DNA of 64,000 nucleotides, taken from contig CM055099.1 of NCBI GenBank assembly GCA_029204225.1, positions 68,193,084 through 68,257,083 on the forward strand. The letters run 5' to 3'. Of this stretch, positions 1-11,904 are shown piece by piece. The translations under genes and the position numbers were made by a program. Numbering within the stretch: position 1 is the first letter of the stretch; every line of letters begins with the position of its first letter. The notes beneath the pieces are model-generated. The model did not search any database. It was not told where the DNA came from and saw only the letters and a program-made list of their open reading frames with translations. Origin of the DNA: Diphasiastrum complanatum (lineage: Eukaryota; Streptophyta; Lycopodiopsida; Lycopodiales; Lycopodiaceae).

Positions 1-243
1 CTTGTGATTACTAATGATTATAGGATTGAATGTAGGTCTGGTGTACAGTACTCAGACTGTGGGAGGCCGTACTTTCACACGTGTGAAGCCTTCTTCAAGG
101 ATTTGGGCCATTTAGTGAGGTTCAAGCATAGATTTTTGATGGATTTTGATGGTTCAACTTGTGCTAATCTTATGAAATCATAATCTATTGTTTCCCTCAT
201 CATTTCAAGTGTTTTAGGATCCTTATTTGCTGTAATTTTTACA
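1..243 (+). repeat. 5' LTR (3' part only) of Copia family 1 copy 1
   Basis: It matches 5484-5725 of the 3' LTR and ends in TTTTTACA directly before the primer-binding site. It contains the exact palindrome TTCACACGTGTGAA at 74-87. Confidence 0.95.
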
Positions 244-255
244 TGGTATCAGAGC
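244..255 (+). other. Primer-binding site (initiator Met-tRNA)
   Basis: TGGTATCAGAGC immediately follows the LTR. This is the usual plant Copia primer site, complementary to the 3' end of initiator methionine tRNA. Confidence 0.93.
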
Positions 256-1054
256 CTAAAGGCTGAAATGAGCTAAATCCTTGGTTTACATTCAATTTGC
301 TCACAATTTTTGATCTAAATCTTGTGTAGATTGGATCTTAGCATCTAGTATTGATTCTAGAACTCAAAGTGAGTCAAATACATTGGAGATTGGTGTTGTG
401 TGACTTCATTTGCAGGTGTTTAGGTGTCTAAAACCAGAGGCAAAGTTGAATTCAATTCACATTACCAAGATAGCAAGTTTTGCTTGCTCCAAGCATTGAT
501 TTCTAAGCGAGTTTTGGAGGTGATTTCATAGAGAAGGCTTTCTAGCATTCAAGGAGAGGGAAGATCAGAGTTTTGGGGACTCTTCAAGGCTGTTCTAAGG
601 TGTAGTAGGCACCTCATAAAGTGATTTAGGTTCAGTCCAACCATTCCTTGACTTATGCACCAAATTAGATCAATTTTTCATCAATTTTGATCATTTTTTG
701 CTTGTGATTGGATAGTAGATTGTGTTGCATCCTCATTAAGTTCCATTTAGATCTTTTACAAGTGATTTTGGAAGTATATTAGGTTTCTGAAATTCACTCT
801 TGATCAGATCATTTGGAAGCTTTAATGTTCTTTATAGAAAGAGGGGCAATTCTACTAGTATTGTCTACTTCAATCAAGCAAGTGCATTGTTTCTAGTATT
901 CTATGATTTGATTTTGTTAGAGATCATTCTTAGATCTTTATAGGAAGTCTATTACTGATCTTTTCAGGTCCCTAAGAAGTGGGATAAGGTAGACCTTCAA
1001 TCAAATCAATAGAAGTAACCTTCATTTGTGTCAAGTCCTTGATTAGGAGACTAG

Positions 1055-4000
1055 ATGGCATCTATAAATGCATATCTTTTGGATACTAATGAAAGGCTCA
1101 ACAAAACTAACTATTCCATATGGAAAGTTAGAATGGAATCTATCATGATCATGCAAGATCTGATGGAAATTGTAAATGGTAAGGAGGGTGAACCTATTCA
1201 TCCTCAAGAAAAAGCCAAATACATCAAGAGGTGCAATGTTGCACTACATTGCATAAAAATGAATGTTGCAAATGAACTCTTAAGAGAGGTAGGAGATTGC
1301 ACTTCATCTCAAGATGCTTGGGAGACTTTGCAAAAGGTCTATGAATCCAAGAACCAAACTAGAATGTTAGCTTTGAAGAATGAAATCTATAGAAGCTATC
1401 AAAAGAAAGGAGAGAGTGCACATACTTTTGTCCTAAGAGTAAAAGAATTGAACAAAGAGCTAGCCTTTATAGGTGAACCTATCAAGGATGAAGAGCTTGT
1501 TCAACTCATATTGAATGGACTAAGCTTTGAATTTGACAATTTGGTTCAGGGATATGCAATTATGGGTAAGCTACCCATACTTGAAGAACTCCAAGGCACG
1601 CTCATGGCCGAGGAATCAAGAAGGAGCCAAATGCAAGAGAGGATGGATAGGCTTTCCATCCAAGGTGGAGATGACCAAGCTCTCTTCACCAAAGGCAAAG
1701 GCAAGTCCAAAGGCAAAGGATCAACATTCAAGAAGTCTACAAAGCTTGAGGATCAAGAAGGACCCCCAAAGGCATCTCCATCAACCACCAAAGTCAAGAA
1801 GGACAAATCAAAGGTGAAGTGCTACTATTGTAGCAAGATGGGGCATTATGCCTCGGAATGCTTCAAGAGGAAGCAAGATCAAAGCCAAGCCAACATGAGC
1901 AAAGAGGAGGAGGAGGAGGAGGAGAGTTCACATGAGGACTCTCTCATGATGTCCATATTTTCTTCAACAAGCTTCAAAGGAGAAGATCCTTGGTGGATTG
2001 ACTCGGGTGCTAGTTCACACATGACTAGTAAAAGGGAGTTTTTCTCTTCTCTCTTATCTTATGATGGACCTATAAAGTCTATCTATACAGCAAATGATGA
2101 AGCTTGTAAGATTGAAGGAGTTGGTAGCATTCCCCTTTGCTTAGGATCTTCCAAAAAGATCAACATAGAAGGTGTTTTGTACATTCCTACAATAACAAAG
2201 AATCTACTAAGTGTTGGCCAAATGGTAGACAATGGTTTCAATGTTGACTTTGCTTCAAATGAATGTTTCATCAAGAAGAAGGGTAAGATAGTGGCTAAGG
2301 GCACTAGACTTGGCAAACTTTATAAGCTGGATGCATTTGTGGATACTATTGTTGTCATGTTGGCCGAGAAGAGCAAGATATCTACCTTTACTTTATGGCA
2401 CAAAAGACTTGGACATGTCAACTCGGGTTCCATGGAGGCTATGATCAAGGAGGAGTATGCTTTAGGCCTACCAAGGTCTATTGGGAAGGAAGACAAGGTT
2501 TGTGAAGCTTGTGCCTTATCCAAGGCACATAAGAAGGTGTTTCCTAACTCCATCACAAAGTCATCTCATCCTCTTGAACTCATACACTCGGATGTGCACA
2601 TTGCTAGCACCAAATCTAATGGAGGTTCATCCATGTTTTTAACCTTCATTGATGACTACTCAAGATATTGTTGGGTGTTCTTACTTTCCTTCAAGTCTCA
2701 AGTATTTGATACTTTTGTAAAGTTCAAGTTGTTTGTGGAAAAGCATCATAATCATAGCATCAAGATTCTTAGAAGTGACAATGGTGGAGAATTCATCTCC
2801 AATGAGTTCAAGGCCTTTTGTGAGGAGGAAGGGATCAAGAAAGAGACTTCTTGTCCTTACACTCCTCAACAAAATGGAGTTGCTGAAAGAAGGAATAGAA
2901 CATTATGTGAATGTTCTAAGGCTTTAAGATTAGATGCTTGTTTGCCCAAATCCTTTTGGGGTGAGTCTCTTGTATGTGCAAACTACTTGATGAATAGGGT
3001 GTCTTGCAAAGCAATTGAAGGCAAAACTCCATATGAGATGTTGTATGGAAAGAAACCCAATCTTAATCACTTGAAAGTTTTTGGGTGTATATGTTATGTG
3101 CATGTGCCATTGGAAACAAGAACCAAGGAGGATCCATCTTCCACAAGAGGGATCATGCTTGGATATGCAAGCTCAAGCAAGGGCTACAAATTCTATCTCC
3201 CATCCTTGAACAAATTTGTTGTTTCAAGGGATGTCATCTTTGATGAACATCATATGCATATGCTTGAAGAAGGCTCAAGTGCTCCAACAATCAAGAAGAA
3301 GATGGCCGAGGAGCAAGATCTTGGTTTTGAGGAGGAGCTCATGGAGGAGCAAGCACCAAACCCACCTATCACACCAAGGAGATCTTCAAGGGCAAAAGTG
3401 GAGCCATCAAGGCTCACATATCAAGGCAAAGGACAGCAAGTTGAGGGTATATCATCCACTTCTTATGCTTTATCTAGTTTTGAAGAACCGTCTAATGTTG
3501 AAGATGCATTGAACTCCAAAGAATGGTATAAAGCTATGTTGGATGAGTATGATGCCTTGATTGAGAATGAAACTTGGTTGCTTGTTGAGAGACCTCAAAG
3601 GAATGTAATAGGATGCAAGTGGGTCTTCAAGCTTAAGTTGAATGCAAATGGGAGTGTTAAGAAACATAAAGCAAGATTAGTTGCAAAAGGTTATGCTCAA
3701 GAGAGAGGGATAGACTATGAGGAAACTTTTGCACCCGTGGCCAAGATGGTCACAATAAGACTAATCATTGCACTTGCATCACATTTTGGATGGATTCTAT
3801 GTCAAATGGATGTCTCTAATGCTTTCTTGAATGGTTTTTTGGAAGAGGATATCTATATGGAGCAGCCACAAGGGTTCATCAAGCATGGAATGGAGAACAA
3901 AGTATGCCATCTCCAAAGAAGCATCTATGGCTTGAAGCAAGCCTCGAGATCTTGGAATTCAAGACTACATTGCTATCTTATTTCACTTTCTTTTGTTCAA

Positions 4001-5029
4001 AGTGAATATGATCCCACTCTTTACATTAAGTTTGATGATGTTGGTATTGTACTTTTACTCATTTATGTAGATGACATCATCATTAGTGGAAATAGTGTTG
4101 ATGGTATTGAAAAAATCAAGATAGATCTATCCTTAGAGTTCAAGATGGTAGATCTAGGGTGTCTTCACTTCATCTTAGGCATAGAAGTACTTAGAGGGTC
4201 TGATTTTATCTTTATAAGTCAAGTAAACTATGCTCAAAGTCTTTTGAAGAAGTTTAAGATGGAAGTATGCAAAAGTGTTGACACACCAATGGAGCAAGAT
4301 GTAAAAGTGCCAAATGAAGATGATGAAAGATCCTTCATGGACATCACTTTGTTTAGGCAACTTATAGGTTCCTTAATGTGGATCACTATAACTAGACCAG
4401 ATCTTAGCTTTAGTGTATGTAGGTTGAGCCAATCCATGCAAAAGCCATTGAATATCCATTGGAAAAAGGCTAAGAGGATTCTAAGATACATCTCGGGTAC
4501 ATTGGATTTTGGGATTCTATATAGAGGAGATGTGATTAACCTTCATGCATTTAGTGATTCAGATTTTGCAGGGGACAAGAGGGATAGGAAATCAACAAGT
4601 GCCTATTCAACTTTCATAGGAGAAGGTGTGGTTTCATGGCTTTCAAAAAAGCAAGAAACTATATCTCTATCTTCAACCGAGGCCGAGTACAAAGCTTTGA
4701 CAACCACTACAAAGGAGGTACTTTGGATCAAGAGATTATTGGTGGAACTAAAGATCATGGATTCAGAGGAGGCACCAATCATCTACAATGACAATATATC
4801 AGCCCAACACCTTGCATCTAACCCAATCTTCCATGCAAGATCTAAGCACATTGAGATATGCCATCACTTTGTGAGAGAAATGGTGCAAGCCAAGGAGATT
4901 GCTTTGGAGCATGTTCCAAGCAATGAATGTGTAGCTGATCTACTTACTAAACCACTTCAAAAGACACCTTTTATGAAGTTCAGATCATCACTTGGAGTGA
5001 TTAGTAAAGCAATGATTGAACCAAGCTAG
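1055..5029 (+). CDS. Copia Gag-Pol polyprotein, intact
   Basis: This is a 1324-residue polyprotein that would make the particle shell and the enzymes for reverse transcription and integration. The N-terminus is a UBN2-type Gag. A CCHC zinc knuckle (CYYCSKMGHYASEC) sits at residues 256-269. The protease motif DSGASSH starts at Asp316. The GAG-pre-integrase motif LWHKRLGH follows. The integrase triad reads D513, D575, E611, a D-61-D-35-E spacing. The RT motif YVDD is at 1004-1007. RNase H shows SDSDFAGD from 1167 and STEAEY ending at 1212. The C-terminus contains ADLLTKPL. The ATG follows a roughly 0.8 kb leader and aligns with the start of the second copy. No lesion is visible, unlike the 31.9-38.1 kb copy. 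Gag and Pol share one frame, as is usual for Copia. Transcription would start in the LTR. Confidence 0.96.
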   Translation: MASINAYLLDTNERLNKTNYSIWKVRMESIMIMQDLMEIVNGKEGEPIHPQEKAKYIKRCNVALHCIKMNVANELLREVGDCTSSQDAWETLQKVYESKNQTRMLALKNEIYRSYQKKGESAHTFVLRVKELNKELAFIGEPIKDEELVQLILNGLSFEFDNLVQGYAIMGKLPILEELQGTLMAEESRRSQMQERMDRLSIQGGDDQALFTKGKGKSKGKGSTFKKSTKLEDQEGPPKASPSTTKVKKDKSKVKCYYCSKMGHYASECFKRKQDQSQANMSKEEEEEEESSHEDSLMMSIFSSTSFKGEDPWWIDSGASSHMTSKREFFSSLLSYDGPIKSIYTANDEACKIEGVGSIPLCLGSSKKINIEGVLYIPTITKNLLSVGQMVDNGFNVDFASNECFIKKKGKIVAKGTRLGKLYKLDAFVDTIVVMLAEKSKISTFTLWHKRLGHVNSGSMEAMIKEEYALGLPRSIGKEDKVCEACALSKAHKKVFPNSITKSSHPLELIHSDVHIASTKSNGGSSMFLTFIDDYSRYCWVFLLSFKSQVFDTFVKFKLFVEKHHNHSIKILRSDNGGEFISNEFKAFCEEEGIKKETSCPYTPQQNGVAERRNRTLCECSKALRLDACLPKSFWGESLVCANYLMNRVSCKAIEGKTPYEMLYGKKPNLNHLKVFGCICYVHVPLETRTKEDPSSTRGIMLGYASSSKGYKFYLPSLNKFVVSRDVIFDEHHMHMLEEGSSAPTIKKKMAEEQDLGFEEELMEEQAPNPPITPRRSSRAKVEPSRLTYQGKGQQVEGISSTSYALSSFEEPSNVEDALNSKEWYKAMLDEYDALIENETWLLVERPQRNVIGCKWVFKLKLNANGSVKKHKARLVAKGYAQERGIDYEETFAPVAKMVTIRLIIALASHFGWILCQMDVSNAFLNGFLEEDIYMEQPQGFIKHGMENKVCHLQRSIYGLKQASRSWNSRLHCYLISLSFVQSEYDPTLYIKFDDVGIVLLLIYVDDIIISGNSVDGIEKIKIDLSLEFKMVDLGCLHFILGIEVLRGSDFIFISQVNYAQSLLKKFKMEVCKSVDTPMEQDVKVPNEDDERSFMDITLFRQLIGSLMWITITRPDLSFSVCRLSQSMQKPLNIHWKKAKRILRYISGTLDFGILYRGDVINLHAFSDSDFAGDKRDRKSTSAYSTFIGEGVVSWLSKKQETISLSSTEAEYKALTTTTKEVLWIKRLLVELKIMDSEEAPIIYNDNISAQHLASNPIFHARSKHIEICHHFVREMVQAKEIALEHVPSNECVADLLTKPLQKTPFMKFRSSLGVISKAMIEPS

Positions 5030-5032
5030 ATA

Positions 5033-5043
5033 GTGAGGAGGAG
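5033..5043 (+). other. Polypurine tract
   Basis: GTGAGGAGGAG directly abuts the TG of the 3' LTR and would be the plus-strand primer. Confidence 0.85.
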
Positions 5044-5725
5044 TGTTAAAAATTCACAATTCTAGCTTGACTAGTTTTGGTCATATGACTTGTAAATAGT
5101 TAGATGGTCATGATGTGGCTTGTCACACGTGCCAAATAGCATAGGATTCCATTCATAAGGATGTTCTCAAGTAGACCTAAGTGTTAGAACCTTTGGAATG
5201 AGTCCAAATTATGCTTAGATACAAGGGAGAAAAAATAGGAGCTATTTTTGGTAATTTTTGCATTGTTGAGGGATCTCCAAGATTCCAACCCTAACTTGGT
5301 AGGGATGAAATATCCACCAAAATTAGCATTAGGGATAGGTTTAGGGCTACTCATACCTGCCCAAAACCGTGATGGATCATGTATATATAGGTGATGATAT
5401 CTCACCAAAATCAATCAAGCAATTTCATGTTTTTTCTCTCATAATGGTGCAATTGCTCTCTATGTTCATAATTGTTTGAGTACTTGTGATTACTAATGAT
5501 TATAGGATTGAATGTAGGTCTGGTGTACAGTACTCAGACTGTGGGAGGCCGTACTTTCACACGTGTGAAGCCTTCTTCAAGGATTTGGGCCATTTAGTGA
5601 GGTTCAAGCATAGATTTTTGATGGATTTTGATGGTTCAACTTGTGCTAATCTTATGAAATCATAATCTATTGTTTCCCTCATCATTTCAAGTGTTTTAGG
5701 ATCCTTATTTGCTGTAATTTTTACA
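5044..5725 (+). repeat. 3' LTR of Copia family 1 copy 1 (682 bp)
   Basis: It begins TGTTAAAAATTC and ends ATTTTTACA. It is nearly identical to both LTRs of the inverted copy; at least two single-base differences are visible. It carries TTCACACGTGTGAA at 5556-5569 and a TATATATA-like stretch near 5390, which is a plausible promoter. Confidence 0.96.
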
Positions 5726-5727
5726 AC

Positions 5728-5901
5728 ATGTCCTTGCCGGTGTATCCAGAGTCCATCACAAGAATAACTGAGGAGGATCCTAATTTTAGGAGTTTTCTTG
5801 TGTGTGTACAAAGATTAGGAGATGATGCCCATCTGTGGATGTTGAGGCTATTGAACTTGATGTTAGGCAATCAACAACCTTATGACTTGCTTTTCAAATG
5901 A
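5728..5901 (+). other. Short open frame (57 codons) beside the LTR, unknown
   Basis: Immediately after the LTR an ATG opens a 57-residue frame beginning MSLPVYPESITRI and ending in TGA. Its composition is protein-like and less AT-rich than the sequence that follows. It could be an exon fragment of a host gene into which the Copia element inserted. The ATG falls within the presumed target site ACATG. I do not recognise a family. Confidence 0.22.
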
Positions 5902-8700
5902 TGTTTTTTGGAATAAACTGTTTGAACTTCCAAGAGTGAAAGTAGCTTTGATAAATGATTATTGTTTTCATCAATGCTGCACATTTGTATGCTAGTTTTA
6001 TGTAACTTTGAACACAATTTTGTTGCTATTATTGAATTGGTTTATGGACACATTATGATTGTAGGCAAAGCACACAAACAAATTGATGTTATTATCCAAC
6101 AAGCATTATAGTCCTTGTTTATGTTTGAAACTAAATCATTTACTGTGAACACCAAAACACAAAGCTCTTGCATGATCTTTTGATAGAAAATGGTCATTTT
6201 TTTATGATGGTCTATCAAAGCTTTTGGACTTTGTGCTTCACATGAAAATTGATTATCTTAGCATGAAAAGCCATATTTTCCTTTACAATATCAAGAAACT
6301 ATAATGTTAGCTAGAAAAGATTTCGACTTTGGCACACCAAATGGATAAAATCCAATTCAAAACCAATAAAATTTTCATAAACCCTTATATGTTCTCCATT
6401 TTGTTGAACCACACTTGATTCACAATTGTTTCATTCTCTTGCATGGTCTTGTGATGCTACAAAGTTAAAGGGTCTTGCATTGAATGTCACTCTACATGAT
6501 CACACTAGTGGCAGCCATGTTCTTTTGGTGAATCAAATGTATCACATGATACATATGTAATTGGTTGAAAAGAAAATGAAAATATATAAAATAGCCTTGC
6601 ATTCTTGTATTTTGTGAGCAGATGTCACATATTTATATTAGCTAAAGCAATGTAACTTTAAGGATGTGGTATATTGAATTTCTATCGAGATTTTGGTAGT
6701 CGATAATATAATACCATCATGATTTATTTCTACTAGATTTTTTTTTCAATATGACAAATATTTGCTCTTATTATGCTGTAGCTTATTGTATAACCTTTTC
6801 TTTTGCACTATTTAGATTCTAGTTTGACATTGTTTCTCTCCATGTCATGTTTTCTTGACATGCCAACCCACGTTGTCAAACACTAATATCTTTATTGAGT
6901 ATTGTATCACACATGTCTATTACATTGATAGAATTGTAGATCATCAATGTTTATCGATGTGGGCGGATTTGTTTTTTATTTGTGCTAATGAAAATACTCT
7001 CATCAACAAGTTACACCTTTACACACACAATTTGTTGTTCCACTCAAACATTTTGCATGCAACGTTGAGTTTGTTGACACATTTGTACAATAATAGAAAC
7101 TGTGTTGTATTTGTTTACTTGAATGCTACAAATAGAACAGTATTGCAAAGAAAGCTACCAAATAGCAAAGAACCAATGAGTTTTGAAGAGAGATAAAGCC
7201 ATATTCAAGTGGGTCCATGTTGATAAGTTATATGTTATTAATGTTTTCATAATAAATAAATTTTACCATTTTTTCAATACTACACTAGATAATAATCATA
7301 TGCACTAATAAATCCATAGTTGCTTGTACTTTAGTTATGCAACATAATCTTTGCTTTTCCATGATTGCTTGCATGAATATTTGTTTGCTTTTTCATGCTT
7401 GCTAAAATCTATATTCACTCAAACTTAACAAAGCTACAATTATTTGCAACAAAAGTTCAATCTTCATAGGTTTTTTATTGAAATATTTCTATATGATGTT
7501 ATAGGGAAAAGAACGTACAATAGATGCTTAATAGATGCCCAATTGATGCTTATACATTATTGGTAAAAATACAACTTAGACTTGCGATTCTTGTTTCAAT
7601 GTCAAGACATAAAAATCTTAGATCAAGCATGTACATGTCCGTATGTAATTGATATGAAATTAAGATGATATCATTGCACATAAATACATACCTAAGCTTA
7701 TGTATCTCCAAAGCACAATTCAAGTCAAGCAGCCTCAAAATTATTTATAAAATTAAAAGCTATTTACCCAAGACAAGTAACATGACAAATACCACAATGA
7801 ACATAGACTATAGCTCACAAGAGACTCAAATATGATTGTTTATGATCCCATGTTGCTAAGAAAATAATGTGGTGGTATGAAGGATTGACGAATGAGTCTA
7901 TTTTTTTCCTTTAGACATTAATGGAAGTTTTATTGAACATTTTGTAAGAATGTAGGGTAGGTGCGATAGTTTGAAAAAAAAATCTTGGAACTCATAATGT
8001 TTTTCTAGCCTACCTATGTCTATACCATGTTTTTCTAGCCTACCTACATGTATACCATGTCTTAATGTAGATATTACAAAAACTTTGAGACTTCATGTTT
8101 TGGGTGTCTTTTAGAACGGTATGTAAAAGTGAAAAAGTATGGCAATGATGATTAAATTCTATAAAGTTTAAAATACAATTTCATAAACACTATGATAGGG
8201 TTAAGATTTATAAAGGACCATTGTTATGGATGAACTAGGATGGGTTGTGAAGAAATTGATGCTATGTATATATGAGGGTAATATAATTCTTATTTTTTCT
8301 CTTGATTGGTCATTGGAGTTGAACTCTTGAGGAGGAAAAAAGATGCCTTCACCAACATCCCATTCATTGAAGGATACTCGGTTTGTATGAAAGTTCTCTT
8401 AGGTTGGATTGAGTATTGTCCCAATACGTGTCAACTTTAATATTAGCTCACCTTCTACACAAAAATATACTTGGGCTTTTGTGATTTTATTAGTTCAACT
8501 AATATTGAAAAGACATACAAGAAAACTTATGAAAGGTACATGCTATAGCTCAAAATTTAATCTTTATATTTTTTGATGCACAATAACCATGGCATCAAAT
8601 AAGATGATTTTGTAAAATACATTGCAAGGTCTTGTTGTCTACTAGGATTATAGAATTATAAGACAAGTTGGTGGATTTCCAAATCATTCTCATAACTAGA
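5902..8700. other. AT-rich intergenic stretch without recognised genes
   Basis: No domain-bearing frame is visible. A 113-codon frame at 6855-7196 has no recognisable motif. A 30-bp unit (ATGTTTTTCTAGCCTACC...) is tandemly duplicated at 7997-8026 and 8027-8056. Confidence 0.6.
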
Positions 8701-8716
8701 GAAAGTCGTTCTTTTT

Positions 8717-9830
8717 TCATGGTGTCTTCCAGTCGTCGAAGGCGATGCCTACTGCGCCTTGTGGCATCATATAATCCACACGCCATTGTAATTCAATGCA
8801 AAATGCTTGTGGACACCACTTCCAGAATAGATCAGCAAATGCATTGAATATTTCAGCACATACCTTTGACTGGTTTTGACGTGGTTGCTTTGCCTGAGTA
8901 GCTACTATTGCCAAATCCTGAGTTTGTAACTTAGCAAGTAACTTCTGGTTTTCCAACAGCTGCTTGAGATCTGACAACTCCTGTTCGAGCTTGTTGATCT
9001 TCGCTACTGCCTCCAGATACTCTGGATGGTCAGTGACTCCCGAGCAGGCAGATACAACTTGAAGTTGTTGCGTCAGATCATCAATGTGTAGTAGGGCTTG
9101 GGCGTATTCTTTATGAGAATCGGGCCCGCTGCAAGTGTTAGTGGCTTCACTAGACGACTCCTTCAACTCAGCCAACTCTTCTTTGACAAGTGCCTTTGCA
9201 GCCTCAAGCGGTTGCAGGAACTGCACTAAAAAATTTTTGAGCATCTGGCCTTGGAGCTAGTTCAATTTTGAGAGGTTGATTGTGATAGAGCCTGCATTGC
9301 TGCATAGAGAAAGCATGGCTTCTGTCTTTATTCGTACCGCTCGCTCCTCTTGCAAATGTTTCTGGAGAGCGACATTGTGTTTGTTTGCATCCAACAATTG
9401 TTTTTTTAAAGAATCAATATTAGTCTGATAATAGACAGGCTTGGTCTCAATCGTCTTATTGATCTGCTTCAAAAAATCAGCTTTGTTGATTGCATTCTGA
9501 AGCTGTGTTTTGAGAGAACGATTTCGTTCAATCAGTTGGCTTTTATCTGATTCGAACGAGTCGATCTTCTCGTAAGACTCCTTCAGAGAGTCTTGAAACT
9601 TTCGCTCTGCTTCAATAAGGTCCAAAATGTTCTTCTGACTGTAGCGATCAAATTCATATATTTCAGCCACTAAATTCTTGGCTCTGCTGGTCATGGTGCA
9701 GAACCACTGGGCCTGGTTATCAGGTTAATCATCATCTTCATCAGATGCCCCAGTGTCACCTACTGTCACAGCTCGAGCTCTGGTTGAAGTGTCGGACTGA
9801 GTTGGATCTTCATAGACATGTCCTAAGAAA
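8717..9830 (-). pseudogene. Coiled-coil reading frame fused behind a Gypsy pol fragment
   Basis: On the minus strand one frame runs from the end of the Gypsy RT region (about 9830) through an acidic segment ending ASDEDDD and then a TAA. It continues in the same frame as MTSRAKNLVAEIYEFDRYSQ and, after one TAG near 9256, on to 8717. The protein is rich in Glu, Lys, Gln and Leu, with heptad-like spacing (for example KINKLEQELSDLKQLLENQ), so a long coiled coil is predicted. The family is not recognised. It may be a Gag-like or accessory protein of another retroelement, joined to pol by deletion or recombination. Both stops are single-base nonsense changes within an otherwise open frame. Confidence 0.45.
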
Positions 9831-11450
9831 GCTCTTAGTTTATGTAGATTGGTTGGTATCTGGAGATTCTTTATAAGCTCAACTTTATCTTTATCGACTT
9901 CTATTCCTCTGTTTGATATTCTGTGTCAAAGTAAAAATTTTTCTTTCATACCGAAAAAATATTTTTCTGGATGAAGGGATAAATAAGTATCTCGACACCG
10001 TTAAATGTAAGTTTCAGCTTTTGTAGATGTGTCTTTATATCACTATATACACAAAAATCATCAATAAAGATTTCAAGAGAAGTTCTTAGGAAGGCAGCAA
10101 AAATTAACATCATAATTCGCTGAAAAGTCGCTGGTGTATTGCAAAGACCAAAGGGCATTTTGCTATAGGCATAAGTGCCCCAATCCATAGTAAACACGAT
10201 CTTTGAACGATCCTCCTTTCTCACTCCAACCTGATTATAACTAGAGAAGATAGAATCAATGAAGGGCAGAGGAAGATGATCCTTCCTTGTGGCAACATTG
10301 AGCTTGCGAAAATCCTAGCATCTTCGTATTTTGCCGATATTTTTCTTTGGAACAACAACAATAGGTGAAACCCATTCACTGCTTAAGACGGGATAGATAA
10401 TACCTGCCTTAAGGTGCTTGTTGAGTTCGTCCTTAACCATGAGGGAGTACTTTGGATTGAGACGATATTGTCTCTGTCAAACAGGTACAACGTCTTCTTT
10501 AAAATCAATACGGTGCTATGTGAATTCTGCAGGTATACCTTTCAAATCATCAAGCAACCAAACAAATTCATCTTGGTACTGCTTCAATAATTCTGTGAAT
10601 TTCGCTAATTTCGATTCTCCAAGTGACTTTGAAACATGCACAGATCTGCCAGGTGCAAGTTCAATTAGTTTAGTAGAATCTGGTAGAATGATACCTTCTG
10701 TCATACTGGCCTTGGTATGGCCATGAATTTCGCGCATGGTTGACTCCATAGATATATTCTTGTCGTCAGCTTGGTTCTTATTACCAAATTCGTGTTCAGA
10801 TTCGTCACTCGAATCATCATCAGACTCTTTAGAGTTCGTGTTTGCAACTTTAATTTCTTTATTGAAAACATCCCCTTCAGCATTACAGGCATCAAAAAAT
10901 TCTTCTTCGTCAGTATTCTCATAACATTCAAAAAATTGCACTTCGATGTCAGATGCATTGGAATAAATATTTAAGGCATAAGAAGAATCTTCTGAGGTAA
11001 AACTGGTGTCAGACAAAGGAGTTTCACCTTCATATTTGTCACGACTCCAAGTAATTATTTGTTCTGCTGGCTTACCTCGATTAGTGGTCTCACCAATTTG
11101 AAATCTCAACTCTCTAGATTTCCAATGAACATTTGCGTTTGATTGATAAAGCCAGGGCCGTCCAATTAGCACAAAATAAGATGACAAACCAAGTGGTTTG
11201 ATAACTATAAAATTCATTGTGAAAGGCTTGGCTTGAATGTAAACAGTAACATCCTTCAATTATCCAACAAGTTTTCATTGCGTCGAATCAGCTAACTTGA
11301 TATTTTGTTGTGTCGGTTGAATGTCAGTAAGCACCAAAGCATGAGCTGTGTCTTCTGTTATTATGCTCATGCTGGAATCAGAGTCTATCGGCACTTTTTC
11401 AATCAAACATCTTGCGATGGTAACATCAATTTCAGGTGCACCAAGATCTA
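9800..11450 (-). pseudogene. Ty3/Gypsy protease-reverse transcriptase relic
   Basis: Read on the minus strand, a retropepsin segment with IDSDSSMSII lies near 11385; the family norm is D-S/T-G, so the glycine is replaced. It continues to VLIGRPWLY near 11150. An acidic linker follows, then KGIPAEF and an RT with RLNPKYSLM, WVSPIVVVPKK, DFRKLN, WGTYAYSKMPFGLCN and EIFIDDFCVYSD (about 10060). The frame ends around GIEVDKDKVELI and FLGHV near 9835. Several stops and shifts interrupt it. A small deletion removes the segment that normally carries the motif A aspartate before SGYNQ. RNase H and integrase are absent. This is a dead Gypsy fragment. Confidence 0.85.
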
Positions 11451-11499
11451 TAAATCAATAGACAATACAACAACATATGGCAAAGAAAACTTTTTTTTC

Positions 11500-11880
11500 T
11501 TTTTAGGGGCAAAAAGACCTTTCAGTTGCTTTCGGTAATAAGTGTTGAGTGATGTTTGGACTAAGAGATCCAATATCCATCACTATGTCATAGTCCTTCG
11601 TCTTTGATTTCGAGATTGGCTTGTCAATAACAACACTAGACAATTTAGTCTTTGGTATTTCGTCGTCCCCTTCCTCGAACATGACCACCTTCTTTGCAGT
11701 AGCTGACTGAAGTTCAATATTGATAATTTCTTTCGCTTTTGCTGAGATGTCTTTTGCAAATAAGTTTGCAGCATTGCGGTCATAGTTGGGGTCATTTTTA
11801 AGATCTTCTTTGGTTGTAGATTTGTTCGTTGACTTGCTAGAAGATTTCTTCTTCGAATCGCACGAAAAATCAGGCTAATA
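11500..11880 (-). pseudogene. Gypsy gag-protease linker relic
   Basis: Upstream of the protease on the minus strand are stretches rich in Lys, Asp and Ser (for example KTKDYDIVMDIGSLSPNITQ). They align in order with the Gypsy polyprotein but carry stops. No zinc knuckle is visible. The assignment rests on position next to the protease. Confidence 0.4.
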
Positions 11881-11904
11881 TTGAAGTTTAAGTTCACAAT
11901 AATT

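Larger units (their letters stand above)
1..5725 (+). mobile_element. Ty1/Copia LTR retrotransposon, family 1 copy 1 (5' LTR truncated by window edge)
   Basis: The layout is LTR, primer site, a single gag-pol frame, a purine tract and a second LTR. The 3' LTR spans 682 bp with TG...CA ends. By comparison with the second copy at 31907-38054, about 439 bp of the 5' LTR lie outside the window. The internal part is 4800 bp. The polyprotein order protease-integrase-RT-RNase H is diagnostic of Ty1/Copia. The coding frame is open throughout, so this copy could be autonomous. The target-site duplication cannot be checked because the left end is missing; the five bases after the 3' LTR are ACATG. Confidence 0.97.

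Noticed and set aside
1527..4491. Many short frames within the Copia coding region on both strands
   Set aside because: Shadows of the Gag-Pol frame; the same shadows recur in the inverted copy.
6855..7196. 113-codon frame as a gene
   Set aside because: No motif, AT-driven composition and no neighbouring support.
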